In this document: positions 1 through 11,250 of the stretch, in pieces
How the letters are laid out: every line of letters begins with the position of its first letter
Position numbering within the stretch: the stretch's first letter is position 1
Source of the DNA: Buddleja alternifolia
Lineage: Eukaryota; Streptophyta; Magnoliopsida; Lamiales; Scrophulariaceae
Reading direction: 5' to 3'
DNA: 64,000 bases
NCBI GenBank assembly: GCA_019426215.1
Contig: CM033399.1
Coordinates: forward strand, 26,545,022 to 26,609,021
Notes under the pieces: generated by a model
Databases searched by the model: none
Told to the model about the DNA's origin: nothing
What the model saw: the letters and a program-made list of their open reading frames with translations, nothing else
Made by a program: the position numbers and the translations under genes

Positions 1-640
1 TCGCGTTTTCAAGGATATAAGCAAGGAAATGCTAAATGTGTTGTTTTCTAGATATTAATTAATTAGATTAATTAAAATTATTAATTTGGTTTTAATTAAT
101 TAGATTGATTAAAGTAAATTTATGCATATAATAATTAATTGAATTATATTTTATTGTCTAATCATCAAAAAATTAATTAGATTAATTATTTGATTATTTA
201 ATTTTATTATGTATTGGGCTACATGATTTAATTGAACTAATAGTGGACTAAGTTGGAAGTCAACTTAGCCTTGTAGCCTAGTAATTGATTGGCTTGGGAT
301 TTATTTAATCCCTAAGCTCATCAATTAGTAGGCAGACAACTTAGAAGACTAGAATACACAACACGTGAAAACTTTCCTCTCCCACCTAGACTAGCCATCC
401 ACTTCAAGGAAGAAGGATTAGGAGGAAATTTTTCTCTCTTATTATCCGGTGTGATATCTAGAGGCAGGAGCCCGGGGTTGCTGCCGTGACGGTAGATCAA
501 GAATGATAATGACATTACAAGGTTAATGTCGTTTTCTTTCTCTTTTGTTTATGAAAATCATTAAAACCCAAAAGTGCTACCTTGTGAATCCGGATATCTC
601 ATTCATGTTTCCGTTGCGCATGCCAACAGGAATCACAACA
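1..640 (+). repeat. Copia-A 5' LTR, 3' part only
   Basis: Bases 1-640 align over their whole length with 27437-28108, the end of the 3' LTR, with small indels. It ends in CACAACA directly before a primer-binding site. The left part of the LTR, about 750 bases, lies outside the window. Coding-looking stretches here (for example 321-515 on the minus strand) are chance ORFs in the LTR. Confidence 0.9.
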
Positions 641-641
641 G

Positions 642-654
642 TGATATCAGAGCC
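642..654 (+). other. Copia-A primer-binding site
   Basis: TGATATCAGAGCC differs by one base (A for G at position 3) from the usual Copia site TGGTATCAGAGCC, which pairs with the 3' end of initiator tRNA-Met. It lies one base after the LTR end, the expected place for minus-strand priming. Confidence 0.85.
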
Positions 655-1181
655 AACTTTACTTAAAAACATTTGTTCTATTCAAGTTTTGGTTAAACAT
701 GATTATGATTTCCGTTTTTCGAACAATTGTTGCGATATTTGTTTTAGAAATAAATGCGTTGGCTCTGCATCTTTATTGAATGGTTTATATTATATAAATG
801 TCCAAAATTAATGTACTGTAAATACTATGACTAAAAAATGTGGTGTGTCGGAGATAAATCAAAGACTCATTTAGCACTTAAGACTAGGTCATGTTGGGGA
901 GTACAAGATTCGTGAGCTTGAGCAAAGTGAGCTTATAAGCCCATAAGGTCGGACCCTTTTCCTACTAGAGAATCTTGTCTCGAAGGCAAGATTACTCGAT
1001 CCCCCTTCACAGGGCATTTCGAGCGGGCCAGTGAAGTTCTTAATTTAATACATAACGACGCCTGTGGTTTATTCGGGGAAACGGTCCGTGGAGATTTTCA
1101 GTATTTTATCAAATTCACTGATGATCATTCAAGGTATGGACAGGTGTACTTAATGAAGTATAAGTCTGAATCTATTGAATG
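655..1181 (+). pseudogene. Copia-A pol remnant: GAG-pre-integrase and start of integrase
   Basis: The reading frame 655-811 encodes LLKNICSIQVLVKHDYDF and ends in NGLYYINVQN, which parallels 8728-9003 (minus) of Copia-B. After a stop the frame continues with broken GAG-pre-integrase and with the integrase start (LEGKITRSPFTGHFERA, then IKFTDDHSRYG near 1110-1140). The primer site is joined directly to this block, so all gag and the protease active site were deleted before or after insertion. The frame is cut at 1181 by the Copia-B insertion and resumes at 24451. Confidence 0.85.
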
Positions 1182-2869
1182 TGTTGAGGAAAATTAACCA
1201 AACGCAGCGGAAACGAAACTTTAAAATTTATTTGGATTTTCCCATAACAGGATCAATCCAGGGGTTTTATCAAACATATGTACGATAAGAAAATCGACAC
1301 TTTACCCGTTGAAGCGAAGTGGTTGGAGAAACTCAAGCTTTTGATTTATTTAACTTCTTCGTGAAATAATCCGGCTGAATTCTTGATAATCCGAGCAGTC
1401 CAAAAGTGTTGCCTCTAAATTGTCTCGCCGGAAAAACTTGATTGAAAATTCTCCTTCTTCTTGACACTATGGCCGATGGCTAGAGGGAGAGGGAGAGGAG
1501 GAATTTTTGTCTTGTGGCTCAAGTGTTAATTGAAACTTATGACCTAGGTATTAACTAATGTGATATATTTATATCACTTAAGTTATTACCTTGGGCTCAA
1601 ATACGTCTAGTGGCTACCCCTACTCGGTCTTGGTGTGCCTCTTGGTGCACCAATTTGAGCTCGGTCCAATCCATTATTTAAATAATTAATTCAATCCAAT
1701 TAATTAATCAAATTAAATAATAGATATGATATTTAGTTAATTTTATTTCTTCAAGAAATAATACAGTAATTAAATTATAAATGAATTAATTTATTTCTTT
1801 AAATAATTAATTCCATTTAATTAATTTTAAGTATCCAATACTTAAAATATTACCATAAGAAATATTCCATATTTTCTATCGATTTTTCCCTTTTAAGCGT
1901 GACTCTTTAGGTTCATCTATAATTGTCAATGGGAGGATTCCATTGAATGTGGGTTCCACCTAGCCAGTCAAGTGGTCCACATTGTATCCCAAATAAGATG
2001 AAATAATTGGATCATGATAAGTCCATATTTTACAGTATTTTATGCCCCATTTTAATATGATTTGATTGTTACTTTGATCACTCTTTATCCCTCATAATGC
2101 TTTGATTGGTATATATTTTGTTTTGTAGGATACAAGTTGATTTACGCATGAAAGACGAGAAAAGAGATCCAAATTGAGCTTGAAATTGAAGAAAGAAACA
2201 AAAGAAGATAGTTGACGAAAGATTTTACACAATGCTCATAGAGAAACGCGATTTTCGTCCCTTTACAGGACGAATCAGACTAAGATGTCTTCTTCAATAT
2301 TGTAGATCTTTGTCTTAGCTTCGCGTAGAAACTTGAATTAGCTCAATCTGACATTTGTAGAGATAGTTATGATCAAAATATGAACGCTGCGAGTTTTTGC
2401 CTCAGTGCGGCGGTCCAGTAGCCAAATTCTCGGGCGTTAGACCACGGTATAAGACCGCGGTCCTACTGTGCCGCGGCACTATTTCCTGCTGCCCTATTTT
2501 TTATATCCGCCGTTTTTGGACCTTTTTATACATTCTTCACTTACCAAAAGGCTACACTTGCTCTAAAACACCAAGGGGAAGCCATAGGAAGGCCTAAAGA
2601 AGCTTGAAGAGCCATTTTCATCATCAAAGCTTGGATTCACACTTTGTAATAGGGAGTAATTCAACTCTTTCTCTTTGATTAGTTTATCAACTATGTCTTA
2701 TAGAATTGTTGAATCACTTGTTGTTGTAAGTATGAGCTAAGTATATTTGTGGTTAGGTTATGTGAATACTTTGTGATGTTTTGTGTTTAATGAATCATTA
2801 ATTTTCGGATTTATTACATTCTTGTTACATGTTTGATTTTATGTTTAATGCTTGCATATGCTTGATCAC

Positions 2870-4711
2870 TGATAGGGTGTGAATTTACATGTTTTAGAGC
2901 CTCATATTTATTGGATTTGTATTGGTTTATGCATGATTTATACCACATTTGCGTTTAATTTGTGTGCTTATCGAGTAAAGGTGGAAAATCACTACAATAG
3001 AGGAATAACGCGCGCAAATACAGAATTTATGTATATTTTGATGTCGAATTTGAGGAAGTTTCCTTCAACAAAGTTGTAGATCTCTTTGTTAGCTTCACTT
3101 GGCAACTTGAATCATCCACATCGGAGGTCCGGGGAGAAAGTTATGAAGGAAACACGATTGCTGCGCTGAAAACCAAGAAAACGGTTCAGACTTTCGGCTT
3201 ACCACGCCCAGGCGCATCTGACATCCAGTTCCGAGGATTTGCTTCGCACTCCCACGCCTAGGCGCCATCATATCCACGCCTGGGCGCGGATTTCGTAGCA
3301 TTTGCCACGGTTGAGCGCACAATTTGTATATTTAGAGACCGAATTGGACAAAGTTTCCTTCAACAAAGTTGTAGCTCTATGTCTTAGCTACACGTGGGAA
3401 CTTGAATAATCCAAATCGGAGGTCTGTGGAAAGAATTATGAAGGAAATACGATTGCTGCGCAGAAAAACAAGAAAACTGCCCAAACTTCGCAAAACCGCG
3501 CCTAGGCGCCAAAATACCCACGCCTGGGCGCCGCGTCGTCCGGAATTTGATTACTTTTAGCCAAAAGTTCAGCATCTTTTGTGGGGAAGAATGTTTAAAT
3601 CCAAAATGTTAGCACATGTGTTGAGGGGGTGTCATAAGTGTGTTTCTTGGTAGATTTACTTTATGGAATTTTATACTACACACTTTAGAGTAATGAAGGA
3701 CACAAGAGAGGAACAACACATGGGAGGAAGAAGAATCTACACCTATAAAGCTAATCATCTCTTGCATTCATTCACTATCAATTTCAAATTCTTGGAGAAG
3801 AGGGGGAGGAAGTGACCGATCCATAGAGAAAAAAAGAGGGGAGAGAGAAGGATTCTTGATTCATCATCATCATTGGAGAAGGAAGATTCAATTGAAGTTC
3901 CATCATTATTCACTTTTGAGGGAGTTTTTATAGCTTTTCATTTCAATTATGTCTATGAACATGTGTATTAATTCATTTATGTTTTTCATATTATCCATTA
4001 TGAACTAAATTCATAAGACTAGGGCCATGTAAGGCCAAATTGTGATATATGCTTATAATAGATGATTGTTGAGGTTGTTCTGATATTGTTATGTGATGTG
4101 AATTTGTGTTTTTGCCTGTCTTGCATATACTTGATCACTATATGTTAGAATCTTATGCCTAGGTTAATATTTCGGGAGAAAATTGACTTAGGGTGCAAGA
4201 AATTCACATCATGACCCGTAACTAATGAGGAATTGCTCTAGACATAGGTAAAGATTCCTGGGTGAAGTTGTTCGATTCAAATCGAGTGAACTCTAGTACG
4301 TTAATGCATGTTTAGTGGTTAGATTTCCAGATAGGAATATTTGGGAAATCACGATCTAAGCATAGGAGTTTATACGCGAGACATCGGTTATTCTCTACCC
4401 TCGGAGCTCTCACCATAACAATATAAGCGTAATCCTTCAACGAGAATCTTTATAAGTATAATTGATCAATTTGAACCTAGCATGTGCCTTAGTCTCCCTT
4501 TCTATTTTGTTTTAAATCATTTGTTCAACCTTGTTCTTATCTTACGCATTTCACACTCATTTTACCTTTATTGTTTTGATCTTTGTTGTTATAAAATCTT
4601 AAACTAGAATTCAAGTCCTTGTGGTTCGACAATCCGGATTTCTCGTCCACTTTTATTACTAGACACGACTAGTGCACTTGCTATTATAGCACGTTAGCTT
4701 TTAGCGTGTCA
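2870..4711 (+). mobile_element. Second solo LTR of another Gypsy family, nested in the first
   Basis: It begins TGATAGGGTG and ends TAGCGTGTCA, with ATCAC at 2865-2869 and 4712-4716. At 1842 bp it is long for an LTR but usual for Athila-like elements. There are no coding domains. It has two direct repeats of about 295 bp (copies near 3025 and 3320) and five palindromic CACGCCTRGGCGCC motifs. Orientation is taken from the block TTGTAGATCTTTGTCTTAG, which runs the same way as in the solo LTR around it. The class is inferred from TG..CA ends, 5-bp TSD and length. Confidence 0.75.
3025..3600 (+). repeat. Two direct repeats of about 295 bp with GGCGCC palindromes
   Basis: TCCTTCAACAAAGTTGTAG occurs at 3061 and 3356, and the following 200 bases stay similar. 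Each copy ends in a cluster of CACGCCTRGGCGCC-type palindromes (3203, 3253, 3275; 3498, 3519). Confidence 0.8.
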
Positions 4712-6136
4712 ATCACCATGTGTTTGATAAAATGCTTTGTCTTGAGACCGAGAGGAGATAGATAAAGGGAGATCAAAAAATCAAACATCATAGCGTAACA
4801 ATTGACTAGAGATAGAATCGATTGCGTTGTGTGACTTTTTGTGATAAGATGACCCGATTGAATGTAGGATCTTCGTAAACAAAGAATTCCTTTGAACCTA
4901 AATGCATGTTAGTTAATTCAATCTTCACTATAGAGATATAGGGAGTTGTTAACTAGTATAGGCTTGTTATTTCAAGAGATTGAATAATAAATACATTATG
5001 GGGTTTCGCCATAGCAAGAATGTTCTAAGAATCCGGATAATTGAGAAGTTCATGAGCATAGGATAGAACATAGTAGGATCATAACCCAATCATCTCTTTC
5101 CATTTGATTTATTATCTTGTTTATCACATAGTTGTCTTTGATTATTTTCATAGTATAATCAACCATCATCCTATAATTTGATTTAGTTTAGAGTTAGGTA
5201 ATATAGCAATTACGAGCATCAAATCCAATTGTCCCTGTGGAGATGATACACACCCCGGGCTAAATAGTTCACTCTATTACATTGCATGACCTAGTATACT
5301 TGCTAGGAATTCGTGTGTCAGATCATTTTAGCTTTCCTATTGTAAATACCGTGTGAATACAAATTCTTCGTTTCCTTATCCCGGTCAAGTGACAGTCATG
5401 GTTTTAGGTCAAACTCACTAACTTGACTCTACGCTATATTTATAATAATTCTAGATCATTGAATGCTTTGGCCAAAGACTTTAAGAGCTAACCTACTTAT
5501 AAATGTATAGGATAATTCCTCGTTCACCTTCGAGGAACTAATCCCATCTTGGATATCAATTAAGACTACTACTTGCCCATTAGGTTACAGTTCAAGGTTG
5601 ACCCTACCAAAGGGTGAATTAGGCCTAACTACTCTAATGACAAACCTAATATCACAAGTATATCTTCAACTCGATTCCTCAAGTCTAAAGTTCAGACATA
5701 TCTATTACAATTTAATCAATTTTGTCATTTACTGTCAAAGAGTGAAAAACCCATGTGACAGAATCGATTTGAATCATGTCTGAATACCACTATCTCCATC
5801 AGTGCACCTATGATACGAGTTCTTCACTACTTCCTAGTGATTGACGGGCACCTTTCTCATCAAAACTCACATCATACAAGTCTTCATGATTTCCAACGCC
5901 CAATTGAGAATCATTGACTTGCAGACTATTTTAGTACACAAGTATCAAACTCCTCTAGTGCCTTAGAGAGTTAACTCTTGTATTCTTGGACTTATAGATG
6001 ATTACAATATATAAATGCTAATATAATAGTAAATAACTAATTGTCTTTTTATTGATAGAATAAGAAACAATTATAATTCAATAATGTCCTTAAATGCTCT
6101 AATCCTCTAGTGGCATTTGAGGACATTAACCTAACA

Positions 6137-6148
6137 ATCTCCCACTTG
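6137..6148 (-). other. Copia-B polypurine tract
   Basis: On the minus strand CAAGTGGGAGAT directly precedes the 3' LTR (TGTTAGG). It is the usual place and form of the Copia plus-strand primer; Copia-A has the near-identical AAGTGGGAGATT at 26679. Confidence 0.8.
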
Positions 6149-6960
6149 TACTCAATGCCAATCACTATAGTATCTAATACCCATCTTTTCAAGATGTCGA
6201 TCCAGCACTGCCTGTGTCAAAGGCTTGGTCAATGGGTTAGCAACGTTGTCTGCTGAATTTACTCTCTGAACAGCTATCTCGCCTTTTCCAATGATTTCTC
6301 TTATTATGTGATATCTCCTCTCTAAGTGCTTGGATTTGTTGTGAGACCTTAGTTCCTTTGCTTGTGCAATAGCCCGGTTATTGTCACAATAAAGTGGTAA
6401 TGGTAGCTCTACACTAGGGACCACATTAAGTTCTCCAAGAAACTTCCTAATCCAAATGCCCTCTTTAGCAGCCTCTGGCGCTGCTATGTATCTGCCTCAG
6501 TGGTGGAATCAACGGTTGTCCTTTGCTTGGAACTTTTCCAAGCTTCCGCTCCACCATTGAGTGTGAATATAGACCTTGAAGTGGATTTTCGATCATCTAC
6601 ATCAGATTGGAAATCTGAGTCAGTATATCCATCCACATTCAAATCTTCATGTCCATATGTTAGGACCATATCCTTAGTTCTCTTCAGATACTTGAGGAAA
6701 TTTTTGACAGCGGTTCAGTGTTCTCTTCCCGGGTTAGCCTGAAAACGACTTACCACGCTTACTGCGTAGGCTATGTCGTACTGTGTGCATAACATGGCAT
6801 ACATCAGACTACCCACTGCAGACGCATAGGGCACCATACTCATTACTTTCCTATCTTCCTTACCTTGAGGAGACATAGACTTTGAAAGGTGCACCCCATA
6901 TCTCATGGGTAGGAAACCTTTCCTAGAGTCTTCCATCCTATACCTCTTTAGGACCTTCTC
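6149..6960 (-). pseudogene. Copia-B RNase H remnant
   Basis: Minus-strand frames encode the RNase H end of Copia pol: GYTDSDFQSDVDDRKSTS (near 6620), the CDNNRAIAQAKE and HNKSKHLERRYH part and the LTKPLTQAVLDRHLEKMG end (6424-6152). The frame is cut by stops and frameshifts near 6430, 6484 and 6715. RNase H would remove the RNA strand during reverse transcription. It is non-functional here. Confidence 0.85.
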
Positions 6961-8110
6961 TAAGTAAAAGGCTTAGGAAAGTCCAATCATTCTATTTGTT
7001 CTATCTCTGTAGATACGAGTTCCTAGAATATAGGTTGCTTCTCCCAAGTCTTTCATGGAGAATGTATTTGAAAGCCATTTTTTGATTGATGCGAGCATTC
7101 CTACATCATTTTCTATGAGTAGAATGTCATCCACATATAAGAAAAGGAAAGTGATTTTGCTCCCACTAACCTTCTTGTAAACACATGGTTCATCTTCATT
7201 CTTGACAAAGTCAAATCCTTTGACAGGTTCGTCAAAACGTAGATTCCAACTCCTAGAGGCTTGCTTAAGTCCATAAATGGATCTCTTAAGTTTGCACACC
7301 TTATGAATACCAGACCCAGATGTGAAGCCTTTAAGCTGATCCATATAGATATCCTCTTCGTGGAATCCATTTAGAAAAGTCGTCTTCACATCCATCTGCC
7401 ATATTTCATAATCCAAGTGTGCAGCTGTTGCGAGCAAAATTCGAATAGACTTGATCATTGCTTTAGGTGAAAAGGTCTCTTGATAGTCAATTCCTTCTTT
7501 TTGACTATAACCTTTTTCTACAAGCTTTACCTTGTATGTGTCAACTTTTCCATCCGGGCCTATCTTCCTCTTCTAGATCCACTTACACCCTATAAGTGCA
7601 ATGCCATCAAGATGATGTACTAGAATCCAAACCTGGTTGGAATGCATCGAGTCTATCTCTGCTTGCATAGCTTCTTGCCACTTTGCAGCGTCGATGTCCA
7701 TCATTTCTTGATCAAAAGTAGAAGGGTCATCCCCATGAACTCCCACTGCTATAGTGTGGACACCCGGTTCCTCTTGTAGCAGGTACCCATAGTACCTATC
7801 AGGTTGATGTGGCACTCTACCATATCTTCGCAATGTTGGTTGTGTTTCATCAGGTTCAGTGTGTGTTTCGTGAACAGTTGTCTCCCTGGGTGTTTCATCT
7901 TGTTCATTAAGAACAATCTTTATACCTGCACCACCTTTTTGATTAAATTCATCTTCAAGAAAGTACGCTTGCAATGCAACAATGACCCTTTGATCATCTT
8001 GCATGTAGAATAGGTATCCTGTAGAATCCTCTGGAAAACTGTTGAAACGTCCTTTAAGGGACCTAGCTTCCAATTTCGCTGCCTTTGTTTTCTTGATATA
8101 GGCAAGGCAT
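6961..8110 (-). pseudogene. Copia-B reverse transcriptase remnant
   Basis: The minus-strand frame 8073-7573 is the linker and RT start (ending ALIGCKWI). After a stop, 7458-6973 holds the RT core: YEIWQMDVKTTFLNG, SIYGLKQASRSW, and the catalytic YVDD at 7126-7137, still intact. A stop at 7573-7575 (Trp or Arg position) and another near 6973 break the frame. RT would copy the element RNA into DNA. Spacing to integrase upstream is normal for Copia (integrase before RT). Confidence 0.88.
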
Positions 8111-9003
8111 CCCCAACTTCTAATGTATTTAAGGTTTGGTTTCCTATTTCTCCATATCTCATATGGGGGTCTTAGGAACGGATTTAGAAGGACATCTATT
8201 CAAGATATGAATAGCCGTAAGGAGTGTATGTCCCCATAAGAAAATGGGTAAATCAGTGTAGCTGAGCATAGATCGAACAATATCCAAAAGCATTCAATTT
8301 TTGCGCTCTGCTACCCCATTTAGTTGTGGAGTCGCCGGTGGTATGAGTTGTAATATTATCCCATGTTCCTTTAGGAACTCATCAAACTCATCACTCATAT
8401 ATTCACCTCCACTATCTGATTGTAGTGTTTTTATATGATGTCCAGTTTGATTTTCCACTAAAGCCTTAAATTCTTTGAACTTATCAAACGATTCAGACTT
8501 ATATTTCATTAGATACACAAGACCATACCTTGAATGGTCATCAGTGAAAATAATGAAATAGTGCAAACCTCCACAAGCCATTTTTTCAAATGGTCCGCAA
8601 ACGTCGGTGTGCACAGGTCCTAATACTTCAGTAGCCCTTTTAAAAGTGCCGGTAAAGGGAGATCTAGCCATTTTGGCTTTGAGGCAAGATTCACAAGTTG
8701 GATAGGGATCCGATCCCAATGGGTCAATTAACCCATCTTGTGTATCATTTGCTCGCTAGCATGGCTTAGTCTAAGATGCCACTTTAAGCTTAGGTTAGTA
8801 CTTTGCCTACCACGCTTCTTTGAGATAACATTTACAACACATTCATTTTGTATGTTTAAATAATAGAGGCCATTGACTAAAGTAGCAGTGCCAACAATAT
8901 TATCATTAAATAAAATGCTGCAAGTACTGTCAATGAAATAAAAAGCATAATTATTCCTAACCAACATAGGAATTGAAATAATGTTCTTAAGCCCACTGGG
9001 CAA
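8111..9003 (-). pseudogene. Copia-B GAG-pre-integrase and integrase remnant
   Basis: 9003-8728 (minus) is GAG-pre-integrase (NGLYYLNIQNE; LKWHLRLSHASEQMIHKMG, the HxxxH part of the zinc site). 8719-8294 follows with CESCLKAK (the CxxC part), then catalytic-core blocks HTDVCGPF, LQSDSGGEY and PPATPQLNGVAERKN, which carry the D, D and E residues. A stop after VAERKN (near 8294) and later frameshifts make it inactive. The enzyme would insert cDNA into the host chromosome. Confidence 0.88.
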
Positions 9004-9767
9004 AACTAAAATATCCTCTAAATTTAAAACATATCCAGATGATAAACATAAAGAAGTTGATCCAATATGAGAAGTCGCGACACTCTACTCGCTGCCAACA
9101 CTGATCAGCACCTCTCCATGCTCCAGTTTCCTACTTCGTTCTAGATCCTGATTCAATAAACAAACGTGAGCACTAGCTCTAGAATCAAGTATACACGAAG
9201 TGGAAAATACAGTTATAGAGCAATTGACTTCTAAAACAAAAAGTTCCATACCTGTTGCACCTTTGCCAAAGTTAGGACACTCCCTCCTCCAGTGGCTAAG
9301 CTTACCACAGTGAAGGCATCTATCCGTTTCTTTTGGCCTTTTGCTCTTCATCACTTTCATAGCTTTACCCTTTCTTTTGTCTATCTTACCTTGTGGACCC
9401 GGAGTGCTAATATGTTTCTTAGTCTTCTTCTTCTTCTTTTTGTTTTTAAGCGTAGAAGTGATGACTAAGGCTGCCTCTTTTCCCTTTGGCTTCATTTGAG
9501 ATTGTGCAGTATTAAGCTTGTTCATCAACCCAGCTAAATTGCATTCTATCTCATTGCAGTCGAAGTTCATCACAAATTGGGAAAATGAGTCTTGAAGTGA
9601 CTGCAAGATGAGGTCAGTTTGTAGTTGCGGGTCCATGTTGAATTTGAGGCCCTCTAACCTCTCAATTTTCGAAATCATTTTAAGAACACGATCCCCAACT
9701 TTTTCACCTTCTTTCATCTTGGCTCCAAAGAGCTATTTCAATATCTCATATCGAGCAGTGCGACTAT
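9004..9767 (-). pseudogene. Copia-B gag C-terminal part and protease remnant
   Basis: The minus-strand frame 9717-9085 encodes gag (MKEGEKVGDRVLKMISKIE), a lysine-rich stretch, a zinc knuckle CLHCGKLSHWRREC (C-x2-C-x4-H-x4-C) and the protease start CILDSRASAHVC. The active-site motif DSGA is changed to DSRA by a G-to-A change (AGA codon). A stop lies shortly after. The N-terminal part of gag is at 20665-20977, on the other side of Gypsy-C; there is also a stop at the LK*LFGAK position near 9737. Confidence 0.87.
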
Positions 9768-9772
9768 GCTCA

Positions 9773-11236
9773 TGACACGCAAAATTGCTAGCAAGTATAC
9801 TAGGTCGTGCAATGTAATAGAGTGGACTATTTAGCCCGGGGTGTGTATCGTCTCCACAGGGACAATTGAATTCAATGCTCGTAATTGCTATATTATCTAA
9901 ATCTAAGCTAAATCAAATTATAAGATGATAGGTGATTGTACTATGAAAATAACTAAAGACAACTAAATGATTATCAAGGTAATAAATCAAATGGAAAGAG
10001 ATGATTGAGTTATGATCCTACTATGTTCTATTCTATGCTCATGAACTTCTCAATTATCCGGATTCTTAGAACGTTTTTGTTATGGCGAAACCCCCTAATG
10101 TACTTATTATTCAATCTCTTGAAATAATAAGCTTATACTAGTTAACAACTTCCTATATCTCTATAGTGAAGATTGAATTAACTAACATGCATTTAGGTTC
10201 AAAGGAATTCCTTGTTTACGAAGATTCTACATTCAATCGGGTCATCTTATCACAAAAAGCCACACAACGCAATCGATTCTATCTCTAGTCAATTGTTACG
10301 TTATGATGTTTGATTTTTCGATCTCCCTTTATCTATCTCCTCTCGGTCTCAAGACAAAGCATTATATCAAACACATGGTGATCAATCATGTGAAAGCATT
10401 AAGCATAAAATCAAACATGTAACAAGAATGTAATAAATCCGGAAATTAATGATTCATTAAACACAAAACATCACAAAGTATTCACATAACCCAACCACAA
10501 AGATGCTTAGCTCATACTTACAACAACAAGTGATTCAACAATTCTATAAGACATAGTTGATAAACTAATCAAAGAGAAACAGTTGAATTACTCCCTATTA
10601 CAAAGTGTGAATCCAAGCTTTGATGATGAAAAAATGGCTCTTCAAGCTTCCTTGGGTCTTCCTATGGCTTCCCCTTGGTGTTTTAGAACAAGTGTCCCTA
10701 TTTTTCTAAGAGAAAAGTGTCTTATACAGGAAGAAAATGGCGGACTTAAAATTAGGGCTTCGGGAGAATCGGACTGCGGCACAAACTCTTAGCAGACCAC
10801 GGCCCGGATGGCAAGTAGTGCCGCGGTCCAATTGGCAAGGTGTGTCGCGGTTAATTCCGCGGTTCTCGCTGAATTTGGATAAACATAGATGAGCCACGGT
10901 CTCGCTGGGCGCTTGAATTCATATTTGAGCCGCGACATTATGCCGCGGTTTCCTGGGCGCCGAAGACCGCGGTGCAGTGCCGCGGTTCTGGCGTGATTTG
11001 AGACTCGGCGTTGCGCTGCGGTCTTGTGCCGCGGTCCTGTTTGGCAGTTTCCAAAAATGACTTCGATTTTCCGTCTCTTCTTCGGCCTTCTTACTTGATT
11101 ATCGATCTATTCAACTTAAATCCCTACACACATGAAATGAGAACAAATCAAAGCAATATGTGGGATAATCATTACTAAACTATGACCAAAATACCTAAAT
11201 AAGAGGGGTAAATAATCGTAAAATGTGAACTTATCA
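9773..11236 (-). repeat. Gypsy-C 3' LTR (full, 1464 bp)
   Basis: On the minus strand it runs TGATAAGTTCAC to GCGTGTCA. It matches the truncated right copy (19946-20659) over 10525-11236. It contains six exact CCGCGG motifs (10821, 10857, 10943, 10967, 10980, 11029) plus decayed forms such as CCACGG and CTGCGG. Short ORFs (10583-10792 and others) are not genes. Confidence 0.88.
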
Positions 11237-11250
11237 ACTACCCCCCAATT
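11237..11250 (-). other. Gypsy-C terminal polypurine tract
   Basis: Minus strand AATTGGGGGGTAGT directly upstream of the 3' LTR start TGATAAG, the expected plus-strand primer position. Confidence 0.75.

Larger units (their letters stand above)
2015..5320 (+). mobile_element. Athila-like solo LTR (itself interrupted)
   Basis: It begins TGATAAGTCC and ends GTGTGTCA, flanked by GATCA at 2010-2014 and 5321-5325. Without the nested insert it is about 1459 bp, close to the 1464-bp LTR of Gypsy-C, with which it shares long stretches in the opposite orientation (2640-2860 with 10390-10620; 4712-5320 with 9773-10385). There is no primer site, coding part or purine tract, so it is a solo LTR left by LTR-LTR recombination. 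It carries two CCGCGG motifs (2455, 2471), the signature motif of Gypsy-C. Confidence 0.85.
1182..6136 (-). repeat. Copia-B 3' LTR (left copy), split by a nested solo LTR
   Basis: It starts TGTTGAGG and ends CCTAACA next to the purine tract (rc) at 6137. It matches 22797-24445 along its length except for the insert 2015-5320 plus a copied GATCA. The uninterrupted length would be about 1.64 kb, equal to the right LTR (1649 bp). Confidence 0.9.

Noticed and set aside
2397..3575. Several short ORFs on both strands around the solo LTRs
   Set aside because: They fall inside LTR sequence with TG..CA ends and TSDs; G+C-rich motif clusters create them.
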